This document shows positions 32,618-45,589 of a stretch of 64,000 nt of DNA, piece by piece. The translations under genes and the position numbers were made by a program. This DNA comes from Burhinus oedicnemus (taxonomy: Eukaryota; Chordata; Aves; Charadriiformes; Burhinidae). The stretch spans positions 468,446 to 532,445 of the forward strand of contig VFFE01007623.1 in assembly GCA_008921705.1 (NCBI GenBank), written 5' to 3'. The first letter of the stretch is position 1. Every line of letters starts with the position of its first letter. The notes under the pieces are model-generated. The model saw nothing but the letters and a program-made list of their open reading frames with translations. It had not been told where the DNA came from and did no database searches.

Positions 32618-35600
32618 CTTTGTAAGGGCCGATTTTTTATTCAGAAAATTACATTCTGGGGGCTTGGTAAAATTCAGTGTGTTGCAAGATCAATATATAA
32701 GTATTAGGCAGGCCTGTTCAGAGGTTGCCTGCTGGATGTGGGCAGGTTGTTGGGGAGGGAACCATGAGATTACGAAAGCTGTGACAAACTTGCACCCTGC
32801 CAGCTAAATGCAGGAGAGATGTATTGGTTGCTTCCCACTTGGGTATCTTACCTCTCTCTTGCCCTGAGGTAGCCTAATTATCAAGTGGGGAGCAGGACAG
32901 AGGAGAGGGTTGCAGGAAATAGCCCTTCTCCTCCAGGACACTTGAGAAAGGTCAGTAGTGAGGAGGAATGAGTGCTGGAGATGGTCTGACGTGTGGCTGG
33001 TGTTAGCAGAAGGCAGCTGTTCAGCCTCAGCGTAAAAAAATCTATGACAAATCCAAAGTGGAGTTACGAAGCAGAGAACCACGATAGATGGCCAGACAAG
33101 TAAAATCCTTACGAAATGTGTAGTGCACTAAGCAAAAGAAGGCAGTGAACAAAGCACACGTGCCACATCAGCTGTGGCCTGGGACGATGACAAAGCCGGA
33201 GGCAGGCGGCAGAGGTGAAGGCTGGCAGAGAAGCCTGAGCCCTGGCAGGGGCGGCAGCCCCCTCCCAAGGCGGGCACGGAGGGTGGGTGCCAGGAGAAGG
33301 CAGATGCAAGCCAGGTCGGAGCTTTGCTTGCTCCTCCTGCAGGAGGCAATATCCTTTTTAAAAACGTTTTTCTTTTTCATTATTAAAAAACAAACAAACA
33401 AAATGGTCAAGTTTCCATGGATGTGTTTCGCTGGTCTGGGGTGCCTTTCTCAAGGCAGGCATAAGGGATGGCTGGCTCGGTCCCTAGCCCTCTGCCCTGG
33501 CCTCCTGAAACCCCAGCTGTCCCCTCTGCAGGTGCTACCACTCTGCCAGAATGTGCCAAGCAGTGGGATGGTTTCCTAGTACGAACCATTTTAAACAGAA
33601 ACTGGTTGTAGGACACTGCGATGAGATAGTTGAGCTCTATTTTAATCATAGCTGTGTCCTTGCTTGCAGGCAGAGTTGTGTTAAATCTCCCCTCCTCCCA
33701 GTCCCTGTTGAACAGGACTCGTATCTGAACATCGCCGTGCAACACTTCAACAGGAAAAAATATGAAGAAACCTAAAGAGGGAAACCAGTGGGGAAGTGCG
33801 TGTCACGAGCAGTCACTTAGCTGAGGCACTTGGGAACAGAGAAGGTTTCGAGACTGCCACCTGATGTTGCTAACTCTAGCAAAACCCAGAAGGCTCAGTG
33901 GTTTCAGTTTAGAGGATTGAGAAGGTGGAAACTGGAAAATGAAAATAAAGCAATATGAAGCAGCAACGACACGACTGGACCCAGACAGGCAGCTGGAGGG
34001 ATGCCCAGTCTCTCTGTAGCAGAATTTAAGTGGAGAGATTTCAGGTTTGCCTGAGTACTGCTCCATTCCCCATGCAAAACATCACTGGTTTTCGTGGGCT
34101 TAGAAGGCGGGCTTAGCAGATCTCATGTTTCATCAGGCTGTTTGGAAAGACATTTAGCAGCACTTCTGATCAAGCTTAAATGAAAGTTAACGGGGTTGTC
34201 CTCACTGCCCTGTGAACAAGGTGTACGTTTCCCTCTCCTTAACCTGTGGGGAATAAGACTTTACATATTCTCCTGCAAGAAATTAGTGTTCAGGAAATCA
34301 AGTGGTGTGAATCAGTGCATCTTTGTGGGCTGTAATGGAACAACTTCTGTCCACGCAGCTGATGTGTCTGGCCTCTTACCCTCTGAGACTTGGAAGGCAG
34401 GGATTGTTTATACCTAGGTGCTGACCTTCACCTCTGCTTATGTTCTCAGTCACCTCTACAGAAAAAGAATGTAATTACTTGGGTGATTGGTTATTGCACA
34501 GGTCTGGCAAGTCTGAGGTTTTTGAGCATGAGAATTGCTCTTCTGTTATCCTATTTCGTGCTCTGCCGCTTTTTCCCTGCTCTGAGATCCCACTTCCCCC
34601 CCCAAGGTGTTTCTCTGGGTCTTCCTGTACAGAGATGCCCTTCCCTGTGTGCCCTCGACCCATGGGGACCAGCACCTCTGCCGCACAGCTCAGCACGGGA
34701 ATTGCACGTGCTGGGAGCCAGAGCAGCCGGAACGGCTCCCAGTGCGTTTTCCTAATAGCAAACACAGAGCGTATCATTACCGAATTCACACACAGACTGC
34801 TAATAAACACCCACACTCATCTCCTCAAAGAAAAGATGTCATAACTCGTTTCATCGTTTTCACTGTTGTCAGTGAATGCTATTTACGGAGAGTAGCTCAG
34901 GTTGGCAGAGTGAAGGCACCAGTCTGAAGGCTGATTACATTAAGCACACTGAAATTATTGTCATATCAAAACAGGACTGCTTGAACATCTTCATTTTTAA
35001 AAACTTCCTGATTGCAGATAGATTTTTTTGACAAAAATGATCCTCTTGCCAAGAGCAATCCTTTGTGGAGAATTAGGAGGAAAAAATGCTTGGAAACTCA
35101 TATTTTGAAATGGAAAATTCTACCTGAAAACAGAACCCGAATTGCTGTAATGACTTTGGGAATTATAGGGTGCTCATCATACCCTCAGTGTCCATGGTCA
35201 GCTGTGCTGCCATGCCCGGTTTGTCTCTCATCATGTCATTCTAGATTAAGTAATTCTCAATTCATTTTGCCTCATCTCTCCAAAAAGCTGGGATCTGGTG
35301 AGCTGTGGGAAACCCAGCCCAGCCCAAGACCCTGACCCACAGAGAGGAATGAGGGCAAAGTCCTGGCTGTACAGCTCTTATGAGACAGTGTGGCAACCCT
35401 CCTCATCTCAGGTTTGGAGGGCTTGAAAAGAAATATTTGGATTTTTATTTGATGTTTTTTGAAATTTCTCTAAAATTTCCATTAAAAATCAATTGGATTT
35501 TTTAATCTTCAATTACTTTTGACTTACTTATGAAAATCAATGTTTTTTGTTAGAATGGCAATCTTCCTGGTACATGTATAGGTCAAAGCCACAGCTCTTT

Positions 35601-36727
35601 TTAAGAAAAGGCAATTTCAAGTCTGTGGCTTTTGCTGTTTCCTGTGCAGCAGAGATTCTGCACAGTTTAACTTTTCAGCACGCAGCTGTGGCAGAAATAA
35701 TGTTTGCCTATGAAAACAGAGGTTTTTTCCTAAACAATAACTTTCAGTTAAAAACACTGTAGAGAATAAGATCAAGGGTTAAGCCTAAAATTCTGGAATG
35801 CTGCTGGGGAGAGCGTCCTTTGTAGCTCTGTGTTGGCAGTCACTGAGACATTTTGTTAGATTGATTGGAAATTTTCCATTAAATGTTTGTCCTTTTGTTG
35901 TCAGAAAAAAGGTTTTCCAGAAATGTGGAAGTATCTGAAGGGAATTTTCTAATTAGACCAAAATGTTTGCTTTTCCCTTAAGCCATCAAAGTGAAATATT
36001 GCATCACACTTCAAACCAAATCAGAGTGTTTCACTTTTTTAAATAAAAAGGGAGTAATTTTGTTTTGTGCTCAGCACTGAAGTGCAGGTGCCTCAAAGGA
36101 GGTGTAATTCATGTTCCCAGCTTTCCTAATGGGTGTACTAGAACTTCCCTGAGATGCCTTGTGCTCTCCTAATATTACACCTCCTGGTATTTCCCAGAAA
36201 CGGAATGATTCAGCGGAGCTCTCTGAAATTATGTTAGAATTTAGAAGCAATTTTGTCCCACAGAAAGTTCTGTTAATTATCTCTTTCTTTGATCTAAGAT
36301 TAAAAAAAAAAATAAAAATTGGAATTTCCCAAAGGACAGAAGTTGTGATTTTTTGCTCAGCTCAGTGGCCTCTCTGGTTATTGCTCAGTCCCTCACTCTT
36401 GTGAAAAGGGAAGAGAAATTGCTCCAAAAAGAAGTGCTTTAGTGTGGTCATTGCTTCAACTGGAATTCAATTGCACTTAGAAGAAGCCTGGGAGAGAGTC
36501 TGGCAGATACATAATGTGTTAAATGACACAAAAATGCAATTATTATGATATGGCATGCATTAACTGAGAATTTCTGATGTAGGTAAAAAAAGCAGCAGTC
36601 CTTAGAAATGGATATTCCCAAAGAATAAATGGTAGGCAAGTGCCAGGAAAGTGAGACATATCTTTTAGATTTCTTTTAATGGTTAACTTTGGCTCTAAAA
36701 ATAAAAATACTGATTAATTACCTTTTT
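32618..36727. other. unique-looking DNA with a GC-rich pocket, no gene seen
   Basis: Mostly unremarkable. At 33170-33320 the sequence is GC-rich with about seven CpGs and GGGCGG/GGCGGG Sp1-type motifs. At 34560-34760 there is a second GC-richer patch. Long frames in both patches overlap on the two strands and carry no recognised domain. Confidence 0.5.
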
Positions 36728-36815
36728 AAAGCACTTTAATAATGCCACTATTTAACCTTTACAGCAACCTGGTGGAGCAGCTGAGTTTTAGTACTGCCAA
36801 TTTAGAGATAATTAG
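36728..36815. repeat. possible L2/MIR-age repeat fossil
   Basis: AAAGCACTTTAATAATGCC followed by ACAGCAACCTGGTGGAGCAG and AATTTAGAGATAATTAGGGAG resembles the old amniote pattern AAAGTGCTTTACAA, CAACCCTGTGAGGTAGG, TTTACAGATGAGGAAACTGAGG. The match is weak and based on memory of the motif. Confidence 0.35.
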
Positions 36816-38402
36816 GGAGCAGATCTGTTAAAACGTCTTCATATTGGATGCCTTCCGTGTTTTTAATGCCCACCTTGAGACACCCAGCAGCTGAAGCGCC
36901 TCTGCACCTTCTATTGGTCTCAGGTGAGTTGTAGCACCTCAAAACATTTTGCCCCCGAGGCCCCACTGTGAGAACCTGCGTCCGTGGGTGTTCACAGCGA
37001 TAAAATGCTCCTGAAAACGCACCCTTGTGACTGCCTTGCTCCATGCAGAGTCAGGTGGACAGTTGTCAGATCATTGAACAGATGCAGAGTACAGGCATTT
37101 ATCCTGGTTTTCCACCCCAAGTGTTGTCCAAGTGTTTCCAGCAGCATGTTAAAATTAGTCCCTTAGTAAGACAGATTAAGAGTTAAGGTTTGATTTTTTT
37201 GAGCAGGAATCCTTTTGATGTGCACCTGCAGAAGAGCAGAGAAGGTCAAAGACTAGCCCCCAGCCTCAGCTGCCTTTGGCAAATGTCACAGAGGGGTTTG
37301 CACCCCCTCGAGCATTGCCTAACACTTGGCCTCCGGTGGCACCCCTGCGGTCCTAGGCTGTAATTGTTAGGATGCATTTTATCAGTTTGAGATGTCTGAA
37401 ATAAGAACAGGGCTGTCTTATAACCCACCGAGTTGGGGAGAAGGTTTTTGCAGGCACCCAGAGGCATGTATTGCGTATACTGGAGTGTGGCATAAGGTTT
37501 TTTGAGACTGAAAACCTTCTGGGATAGTGGTGGACAACCGTATCGGGTGGAGATAGTCAGCTGCATCTGCATTGCCTTCTGGGAGCTGCTCCTGCCATGA
37601 GTGCAGCCAGGTTGCTCCCCATCAGGCACTGAGAAATCAGCAGGTCCCGTGCTCTCCACCACTCCCTGCCCATCTCCTGTTCAGCCCGTTTGGTTGCCAC
37701 TGGCACAACCACAACTGTACCTCTTAGGCCAGATGAGAACAGTTTCGTTACCTGTGGTGGCTGACACCCCTAGAAATACTGTAGCTTGTGCTCTACTCCT
37801 GCAGCCCTCCAACGGCTTTCCCATAGCCTAAGGATTTGTTTGCCAGAAGGGAGGCCCGAGGTCTTGCTTAGACTTGCCTGGTGTTTTCACAGCCCAGATA
37901 GACTTTTCTGAGGACGATGAAGTCTGAAGTCTTGTCTTAGGACATTTCTCAGCGTGCTTTCAAGGGGTGCAAACGTAATGGCTATCATCAGTAGGAATCT
38001 GTGCTCTTCCCTCCTGCAGGCTCTAGGGCAGTTGCTGGTTCCAAGCTAGCAAAAAAGAGGAGGGGGGAGGGGAAACAGGGTGAAAGAGGCTACTAGGGTT
38101 TAAAAATGCTTTATCGAGGCTTCTATTCTTACAGAGAAGCCAGCAGGGATGGAGAAAGCTTGAAAGCATACAGACAAAGGAGCAAGTATGGGAAAATATG
38201 TGCACTTCCCTGCCACAGATTATTAAGAGAAGGAACATATTTTAAGTCAATGGATAAAGCACTTGCTCGTCTGAATGGCAGAAGTTTAGTTCTGGAAGGA
38301 AACCAACCATTTGTCAAATCTGCATATTTCTTCGGTTAATTAATAAATAAAGCAAACTGTTGGAACAGGAACACAGAAACTTTCCTGTTTAAGGTCTACG
38401 TA
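36816..38402. other. unique-looking DNA, no gene seen
   Basis: No repeat, RNA gene or convincing exon. Frames at 37.2-37.8 kb overlap on opposite strands. A G-rich purine stretch sits at about 38053-38080. Confidence 0.5.
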
Positions 38403-38680
38403 ATCTGGCCGCCTGCCTCTGATGATGACCAACACCAAATGCCTCAAAGAAAAATGCAAGGAGCACCTCCGTACTGGGTTATGAAATAAATTGCAAGGTC
38501 AGTTTCTTCCTAAACTTCACCAGTCAGAAGCTGGTTTATGCCTTGATGTAAAAAGTTTGTTCCTTGTTTCTAGTGTTTCCAGCTCTCACAGTATATGGCA
38601 TCCTTGAAGCCCTCACTGTGCACTTCCGTTATTAAATCTCAACATTCTTTAAAACAATTGAAAAAATAATCAAAACAAAA
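38403..38680 (+). repeat. old CR1/L3-type 3' UTR fragment
   Basis: GCCTCTGATGATGACCAACACCAAATGCCTCAAAG, then GTCAGTTTCTTCCTAAACTT, CAGAAGCTGGTTTATGCC, matches the older amniote repeat pattern GTGGCCAACACCAGATGCTTCAGAGG, AGTTTCTTCCTAACCC, AGAGGCTGGCTTATGCCCTGAAG. I associate this with 3' regions of ancient CR1-class LINEs. Strand is assigned by that comparison. No coding part is attached. Confidence 0.5.
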
Positions 38681-38704
38681 AGAAGAAAAAGAAAGAAACT
38701 GACA

Positions 38705-38985
38705 GCCTTCCCATTTGTGGGGGATAATTTGACAAGAGATTTCAAAGGCTGACATGAGTTCAAGGCAAGACTGGACAAATACATAAGAAATAAATGCTCT
38801 GTGTGTTACTAATTACACAGAAACCAGCAACTGTCTCTACTTGAAAACAGTTGGAGACTGGAAGAATATGAGAGGAGAGTATCACATGGTTTTGTCCTGC
38901 TCTTACTCTTCCCTTGGGAAGAGCAGTTATTGGAGACAGGACTAAACAGACTTGTGGTCGGATGCAGAATGGCCTTTTGTACAGT
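38705..38985 (+). mobile_element. old CR1-type LINE 3' end fragment
   Basis: GTTCAAGGCAAGACTGGACAAAT is a decayed form of the CR1 3' terminus preceding the ORF2 stop. Then come ACACAGAAACCAGCAA, GAGAGTATCACATGGTTTT, CTGCTCTTACTCTTCCC, GGAGACAGGACTAAACAGAC and GGTCGGATGCAGAATGGCCTTTTGTAC, in the order seen in older CR1 3' UTRs (usual ending: GGTCTGATCCAGTATGGCC). It is more diverged than the avian CR1s at 10.9 and 26.9 kb. Confidence 0.7.
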
Positions 38986-41900
38986 AGATATAGTTTACAT
39001 TTTGAAAAATCCTATCCAAATTCATAAGGCTAAAGCAAGAATCTCAAATTATTTATCTTTCATCCACAAGCTAGTTTTGGTATATTGTCTGGAAAAGCTG
39101 TGGATTTTTTCCCCAATGTTTAGGATTGAGCACGTCTTAGAGTTTCCAGGTACTATAATAGTCAGTGTTAAAATGCTGGATATTGTAGTTTTAGAATGGT
39201 AGCATATTGTATTAGTTATTTTATTTTATTTAATAGCAGTAACAATGTGCTGTACTTCCATAGAAATTATCAGTCAGAGTTCTTTTCAAAAATAAGAACT
39301 TATGAGGACAGTTTTATTTTAGCAACAATTCAGAATAACATTATTTTTTTTTTAACAGTGGAAAAAAAACCCCTCAACTATTGGCAGGCAGTGATTGCTT
39401 TTACTGCAAGACTGACACCACAGCACAGTTACATTCTCCCCCAGGAAACCACTTTCCCACGTGGCTTCACTGGAACAAGAACTTGCTGGAGTTGAGTGGG
39501 TGCTCAGTGGTCTGCCGCAACAAAGTCCTGGCTAAGGGGAACCACGGTGTGTTACATAGGTGGCACCGAGCAAGAGCCCCTGGGGCTCCTGCCGAGGTGC
39601 TAATTTGGAGGGAGGTAAAAACTGTGAGAGAGGAAAAGAGCCCGTTGGCTACTCATGATGCAGAAAGACGTGCAGAATTTGTGCACGCCAGCACAAATAG
39701 TGTTTTTAAGGGCATAGACAGCATCTTTGGGGATGTTTTATTTTTAGCTTGAAAACTTTAATATGGCTAATTAACTTCAGTTGGGATGTACAGCATAAAC
39801 AGGCAGAAGCCTGCTGGTGAAATTAATTATTCACCCTAGGAAGGGACAAGGATGCTCAAAACAGGAAAGGGGAATTTTCTGTCTGGAAATGGCTAAAAAC
39901 AAGGCATAACCTTAGTTCTGCATGGAGTGTGAGAGGTTGATATTTGTGTGATGATTACATGGGACTACAGTTAAGGAGGCTGCAAACTGCAACTTGTGAG
40001 GGTTTCTTTGCACATCATTTCTGTGTGAGGGTACAGAAGTCACAGCACCTGAGAAGGTATCAGCTCACTGAGTCTGCACTGAATGAAGAAGTTTGTGTGT
40101 GGTGTCAGCTAGTGTAGCACATTACAGCAGGGACAGAGCCCTGGCTGCGTCATGGTAGAAACAACGGTAAAAAACCTTAACTTGAAAGGAGATGGCAAAG
40201 TCTAAAAACCCCTGTAGGATCACCTCAGCAGTCTGAACTCTGTAACTCACTGACCTGAGGGAGGTGTAAGAACAAACTGAATCTGGCTGACACAGAGGTA
40301 ATTCTCTTCCTTGGCTGGAAGTTAAACAAAAAAAACCCCAACCCCTTCAGTGATGAAGCTTACAGTCTCTTCCCAACCACGCTTTGATTAACTACCTGGC
40401 AGGTAAAGCTAAAGGAAATTACAGAGGCAAAGATGCTAAATTTTACAGCTTGGTGCGCTCCTATTGTCACAAGTCTGTCTAATGCAGTCCTGTGGACAAC
40501 AGCCCTTTCTGGTACAGTGCTGCTGCCACGCACCTCTGGGAACCCTATGGACACTGCAGCAGGGAGAAAGCTGGAGGTGACCCACATGCATGTCCTCTCT
40601 CTCTCGAGCTAGCATATCCTTCAGGTCAGGAGGACTGCTGCATCATTCATTTTTGTTTTTTTTCCTCTATGTGTGTGTCCATGTGCACATGAAAGAGAGA
40701 GACAGAGGGGAAGACTGCTCATTTTTTCTGTCCCTTAATTAGGAGCAATGTTACCATGGCTCTGAGAAGAATTCAACCACCATGGAGACTCCACCATGAT
40801 ACAGCTTGCGGAGGCCAATATAGTTGGCTTTCTGACTGAGTTAGAGGTCAGAGTGGGAGGCAGAGGACCTACATATCAGCTCTGCCCATTAGAGAAGACA
40901 AAACAAAGTGCTCATGAGTCACTGCTCAACATGTGCCTGTGTACATTTTTCTGGGTTCTCCACCCTGGAACCCCCCTAGCCAGGACTCAAGGCCACTGCT
41001 GCTGGCTATGCTGGACTCCTGGGGCTGCAACCTTCTCCTGGGCAATCAGGCACTCAACCCTTCATTTCATGGCTGGGTTGCTTCTTGACTGAGAAAAAAG
41101 AGGAGGAGATGGTCTTCTCCCAGCTACACCCGCCTTCTGCATCAGCATGGCGTGGTGATCACACCAGCTGAGCAGTGCAGGCATTATCAGTGATGAGCTG
41201 CTTCCACAGCTTTCTGACATGAACCGGGCAGCTCCAGCTTCACAGGTCTTTTTGTGTCTGTGCTGCCTATGTAGGTATCCATCCCTGCACCCTGTGACCC
41301 ACAGGTACCCTCTACCAGGTTTTCTTTGCTTACATCTCAGGATTCAAACTGTAAGAGATGCAGGCAGATGGGCAGAAGGCAAGCTAAGTTGCCATGAAGG
41401 TACGGTCTCTATGAAACTTATTCAGGTGTTATCCTTGAAGGCTTGAAGGGAGGGAGGAAGAGAGAGCAGGAACCTCCTGACTCTTCTATGAGCCAGCATC
41501 CTTCCCCATTGAATGAGTGTGTGTGAGCACCTGTGATGGCAATTTATTCACACCAGTAATTAATCCTGTGCTGGACCAGCCAGCAGCCTTCCCCTCCCTG
41601 TAGGCGACTCAATTCAGCAGGGGCTGCTTGTGCATTCTGGCTGGGTGCCTCATCTCAGCAAACACATGATGCACAGCCTGTTCGTGTGCTGCCGCTTTGC
41701 TTACCATCTGTGAGGACGCTGTTGTCCACAGGCTGATCCCATCTCTTGTAGGCTGGATATGACCAGAGGACCCCATTGCCACTGATGTTAGGGAAGAAAA
41801 AGGCTCATAATCCACTTTGTTTTGCATTGTTTTGTTAATGAGCCAGCTGTATGGGGAAATGTCATTTAGGCCTTTCTTTTGAAACAAAAGATTTTTTCCT

Positions 41901-43509
41901 GTCTAATTTAAAGCATTAAAATCTGCCAAATCTAGCCATTAAAACTCTACATGTAGATTTAAGCTATAAAGTTACCCAAACACTTAAAGCTTAAGTAAAT
42001 TTGCAGTAAGATGTGCATAGATTTATTCCACATATGGCTCCCCTATGGGAGTTTCAAGCTAAATCCCTGTGCATCTTATATCTTATTGTAAATACGTACG
42101 CTAATGATGCATAGAAATGGCTTTCACAACCGTGAGTCACCAGTAATTTCTGTTTGCATTACTTTTTATATTGTATTATAAAAAATCAGCGATGATTTAA
42201 TACTGAGGAATTCCTACCACTTTGTTATGGCCCTCTACCGAGGACAAACTAGCACAGATATCTGCAAACAATGGTTTAATTTGCCCAGCCACCGTATCTC
42301 ACCTACTTGCATATCAGTAATAGTCCATCTGCTGCTGACAATCTGTTCCAAACATAGTAATATAACAAGTAATAGTATTATAGTAATGTAACACATCACA
42401 GCAAACCATCCCATAAAGAACACAAAGTGTTTGCCAGGGTAGGTTTGAAAGCACTTGGTTTTTGTGTTATCTTTTTTTGCCAGGGTCATTATGTTAGGAA
42501 TGAGGCTTATGTGAATAATTGCTTGATGCTTGAGCAGAAAAGTTAATATTTATTCAGGGGAATGGTCTGTATGGAGAAAGATTGATGCAACTGGACACAA
42601 GTCTGTCATCAAAAGAGGTTTTTAATATTTTGATGGTGGTAAATTTTTCCTGAGTGTCATGACTGATTTTGCTCCCTTTTTTCTTCTGAAACCAAGAGTG
42701 AAAATCAGTATTACACAGCTGGACTCAGCAGTGGGATACCCATGGGTGTGATGAGAAGGGGCATCACTGTGCCTTCCTCATCCACGCTACTGAACTTTTC
42801 ATCCCAAGAGGCACTGAGAAACTTTTGTTCTCAATTGTGTTTGACACACGCCTTTCCTCTGATGGAGAGTGAGCCAGAAAAAGCAGTGGCAGCTGGCAGA
42901 GAGAAAAGTACCGGTGCCACCTAAGAGGGAAGGACTGCAGGACCCCTAAAGAAGACGAGGAGATCTGCTGGACCCTGTTCCGACTTGTATCCTCTCTTCA
43001 GTTGAATAATCCATTAGGAACATGCAGCTTCCAGGTGCAGTTATATGTCCGTTAGTGCTCAAGTTTTTTTTTTTTTATTGTACAAAGGTTTGCATCTGAA
43101 GAAGTATGCATATCTAATGATTTGTTTGGGCTTTGGGTTTTTTGGATTTGTGCAAGTGGTTTTATTCCTCCAAGAAATTATCCTAATGACATTCTGGATA
43201 TAACACAGTTTTGTTGCTAAAATGAAAACACTGAACTATGTGCTTGATGGATACTCTCTTCTATGCGTAGCAGTCAAAACTTCTGTGTAAGTGATAAATC
43301 TTTAAATATTTGTAAACGCCCTCCGGTTACTATACCATTCCAGTGATCAGTATTACACTATCCCTCACATCTGTGTTTTAGTCCAAGTGACAAAGATCAG
43401 AAGCCTCTGAATTTTTTTCTCTTCTTCACTGTTGCCCTTCAGACAGTGTGAGAGGTGGTCAGATAGAAAGCAGTCCCAGACCCTCTCATGGGGAAACAGG
43501 GGCCTGTGT
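38986..43509. other. unique-looking DNA, no gene seen
   Basis: Largely AT-rich. A pyrimidine/purine-mixed GC-richer patch lies at 40.5-41.5 kb. A 13-T run at 43064-43076. No exon, RNA gene or repeat family recognised. Confidence 0.5.
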
Positions 43510-43611
43510 TAAATAAATAAATACAGACAGACAGAAACAAAATGAAAATGAAAATGAAGAGGGGAGGAGAGGAGAGGAGAGGAGAGGAGAGGAGAGGAGA
43601 GGAGAGGAGGC
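43510..43611. repeat. compound microsatellite ending in (GGAGA)n
   Basis: Adjacent short tracts: AAATAAATAAAT, ACAGACAG, AAAATG repeated three times, then eight full GGAGA units (43566-43605) plus a partial one. The last part is fully purine on the plus strand. Confidence 0.95.
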
Positions 43612-44183
43612 GAAACAGGTCAACTGACCAAAATTGATTTCAAACATTTTTACACAAGTGTTCTAAAATAAAGCCAAGAACAATATCTTTCTGTAACAAG
43701 CAGGAGACAGATGGTGTTGTTTTTCTGGAGCACTAAAGCAAAAAATATAACACATACAAAAAGTGAAATCCTATGGATAGTACAGTCCTAATAATTTGTA
43801 ATAGTAATTCGCAATACTCCTTTCTTAGCAGTCTATTAATTCCATTGTGAGTTACAGCTGTAGTGACATAGAGCAGTTTCTTCATGATCCTTAGGTAGAA
43901 GCTCTAGCATCAGATACTGTGCTTCTCCAGGTGATATACATATTCCTTATGCTTTCATGAAGATTGGATTAAGCTGGTCTTACATGCAGAAATACATACT
44001 CAAACGACTAATGACTTCATTTGCTTCAGCTTTCTCTTAGACGTCTAATATTCATAAATGTGGTCATCCTTAGTCTTGGAATACAAAGTTAATATAACTA
44101 AAGATCAATCTTTAAAAAATAATCTACTTTGCTTGCAGTTTACACTGAGTTTATTTTTTTTAATTGTACTGAGAATGTCTAAA

Positions 44184-44213
44184 AAATTTTATACCTAATC
44201 TAGGTATAAATTT
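44184..44213. repeat. inverted repeat, 10-bp perfect arms, 3-nt loop
   Basis: TTTATACCTA (44188-44197) pairs with TAGGTATAAA (44201-44210) around ATC. Allowing one bulged T, the stem extends outward to AAAT/ATTT, about 13 pairs. Confidence 0.8.
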
Positions 44214-44495
44214 GATTAGTACATTTTAAATATAAATGAATCCAAGATAAACAGAGGGCATATTCTTGACTTTTATATGAAATAGTTGAAATAATTGCAA
44301 TATTAGACAAGTCCAATGAAAAAATATTTAGCTGTCATTGTATATATTACATTGATAAAGAAATATAGACAAGTACAGTCTGTGATTCATTAAGTATTTA
44401 AGTGTATACACTCTTTTAAATGGCACGGATGATTTAAATATGATCAGGACGAAGGAGCTAGAAGTTAATCACACATTTCCAACACATGATCTGAA

Positions 44496-44560
44496 GTCCA
44501 CTGAAATTTGACAAAAAGACTCCCAGTGACTTTGATGGATTGTGGATTAAGCTTAGTCTA
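44496..44560. repeat. ancient amniote repeat fossil
   Basis: GATCTGAAGTCCACTGAAATTTG, GACTCCCAGTGACTTTGATGG and TTGTGGATTAAGC match, in order, an old repeat read as CATTGAAGTCAATGG, ACTCCCATTGACTTCAATGGG, GGATCAGGC. Related to the fossil at 15.05 kb. Identified by motif memory. Confidence 0.5.
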
Positions 44561-45449
44561 ACTGAAGTCTTCTTGCAATGGAAAGACCTCTTGAGGAAGT
44601 GAACTGTTGTCACTATGGAATCGGAAATTTTTTCCGGATTTTAAAGAACAGCTACTACAATAAATGATAAATAAGTAAAGGTGGGGGAGCCCAGGTGCTA
44701 AAAAAAATATAATTCAAAGAAACTCATTAGGTTTGATGCATTCATTGTGTGACAGGTCTGAAAATTAATTCAGCTTGTAATGTTTGACTATCATATAGAC
44801 CTAAAGAATAATTATTTAAAGCCTGAAGTTGCATTAGACGTTAAAATATTTGATTCTTTTCCACAATTGTAATTCTTCTTTAAATACAGACCTGCTTGGC
44901 ATACTGGTTGTGTATTTTATAGTTTTCAAATGAATTTTAAAAGCTTGCCTTTACAGAGCAAAGAATCTAACCACCACACCAGGGAATCCATGCCTGCCAG
45001 CCTCTCCATATGTTCCCTACACTCATAAGCCCTCTTGCAGTAATACTTGCATAACAAATGTAAATACAGTTCTGGACCAACTTTTCTCTCAGATGAGCAC
45101 ACATCAAAGACTAGTGTCAGTGAAGAGACTTTTCCTTCATCTATTGCTATCCAGCTTTGAACACTGTCTTCTGCTTCTTCATTTAAATTTTACAATAGTG
45201 ACTGCATAAGATTAAAATGCATATGCTACCTAAGGGCAAAAATTTACCCCTTACACATCTTGACTAGTACCTTACTCTCTGGGTGATCCTTTTAAGTCAA
45301 GCACTAGTTTTTTGCTTCCTTTTGTCAAAAAATACTTTGATATCAATGGATGTGGTACAGAATGATGAGTAGATATGTAGAGCAAAATATTACTCTGTGT
45401 AGTTCAGTCATGGGAATATCCATATGGCGGAACTGCAAGTGTCTCCGTT

Positions 45450-45560
45450 TCATTGGTGATCAGATACTTGCATGAGGTTTCCACTGAAATCAGAGGTTAT
45501 TCATATAAGCAGCTCCTTCTCAGGGTTACTCAGGTAGTCATGACTTGATTCTGAGTAATA
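45450..45560. repeat. possible ancient amniote repeat fossil
   Basis: TTTCCACTGAAATCAGAGG, TTATTCATATAAGCAGC and GGTTACTCAGGTAGTCATG resemble the AATGGGATTACTCATATGAGTAAAGTTACTCA type of old repeat. Weak, diverged. Confidence 0.35.
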
Positions 45561-45589
45561 AATTAGCTCTTATAATGAAGGGTTAGAAG

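Larger units (their letters stand above)
43612..45449. other. AT-rich DNA, no gene seen
   Basis: Very AT-rich, few frames of any length. Contains the hairpin at 44188-44210 and a repeat fossil at 44496-44560. Confidence 0.55.

Noticed and set aside
32483..32807. Phe/Cys/Val-rich 'membrane protein' frames
   Set aside because: They translate the (TTTG)n/(TTTGC)n microsatellite in two registers.
33145..33579. 144-codon Arg/Gly-rich frame
   Set aside because: Opposed by three minus-strand frames over the same GC-rich bases. No recognisable domain.
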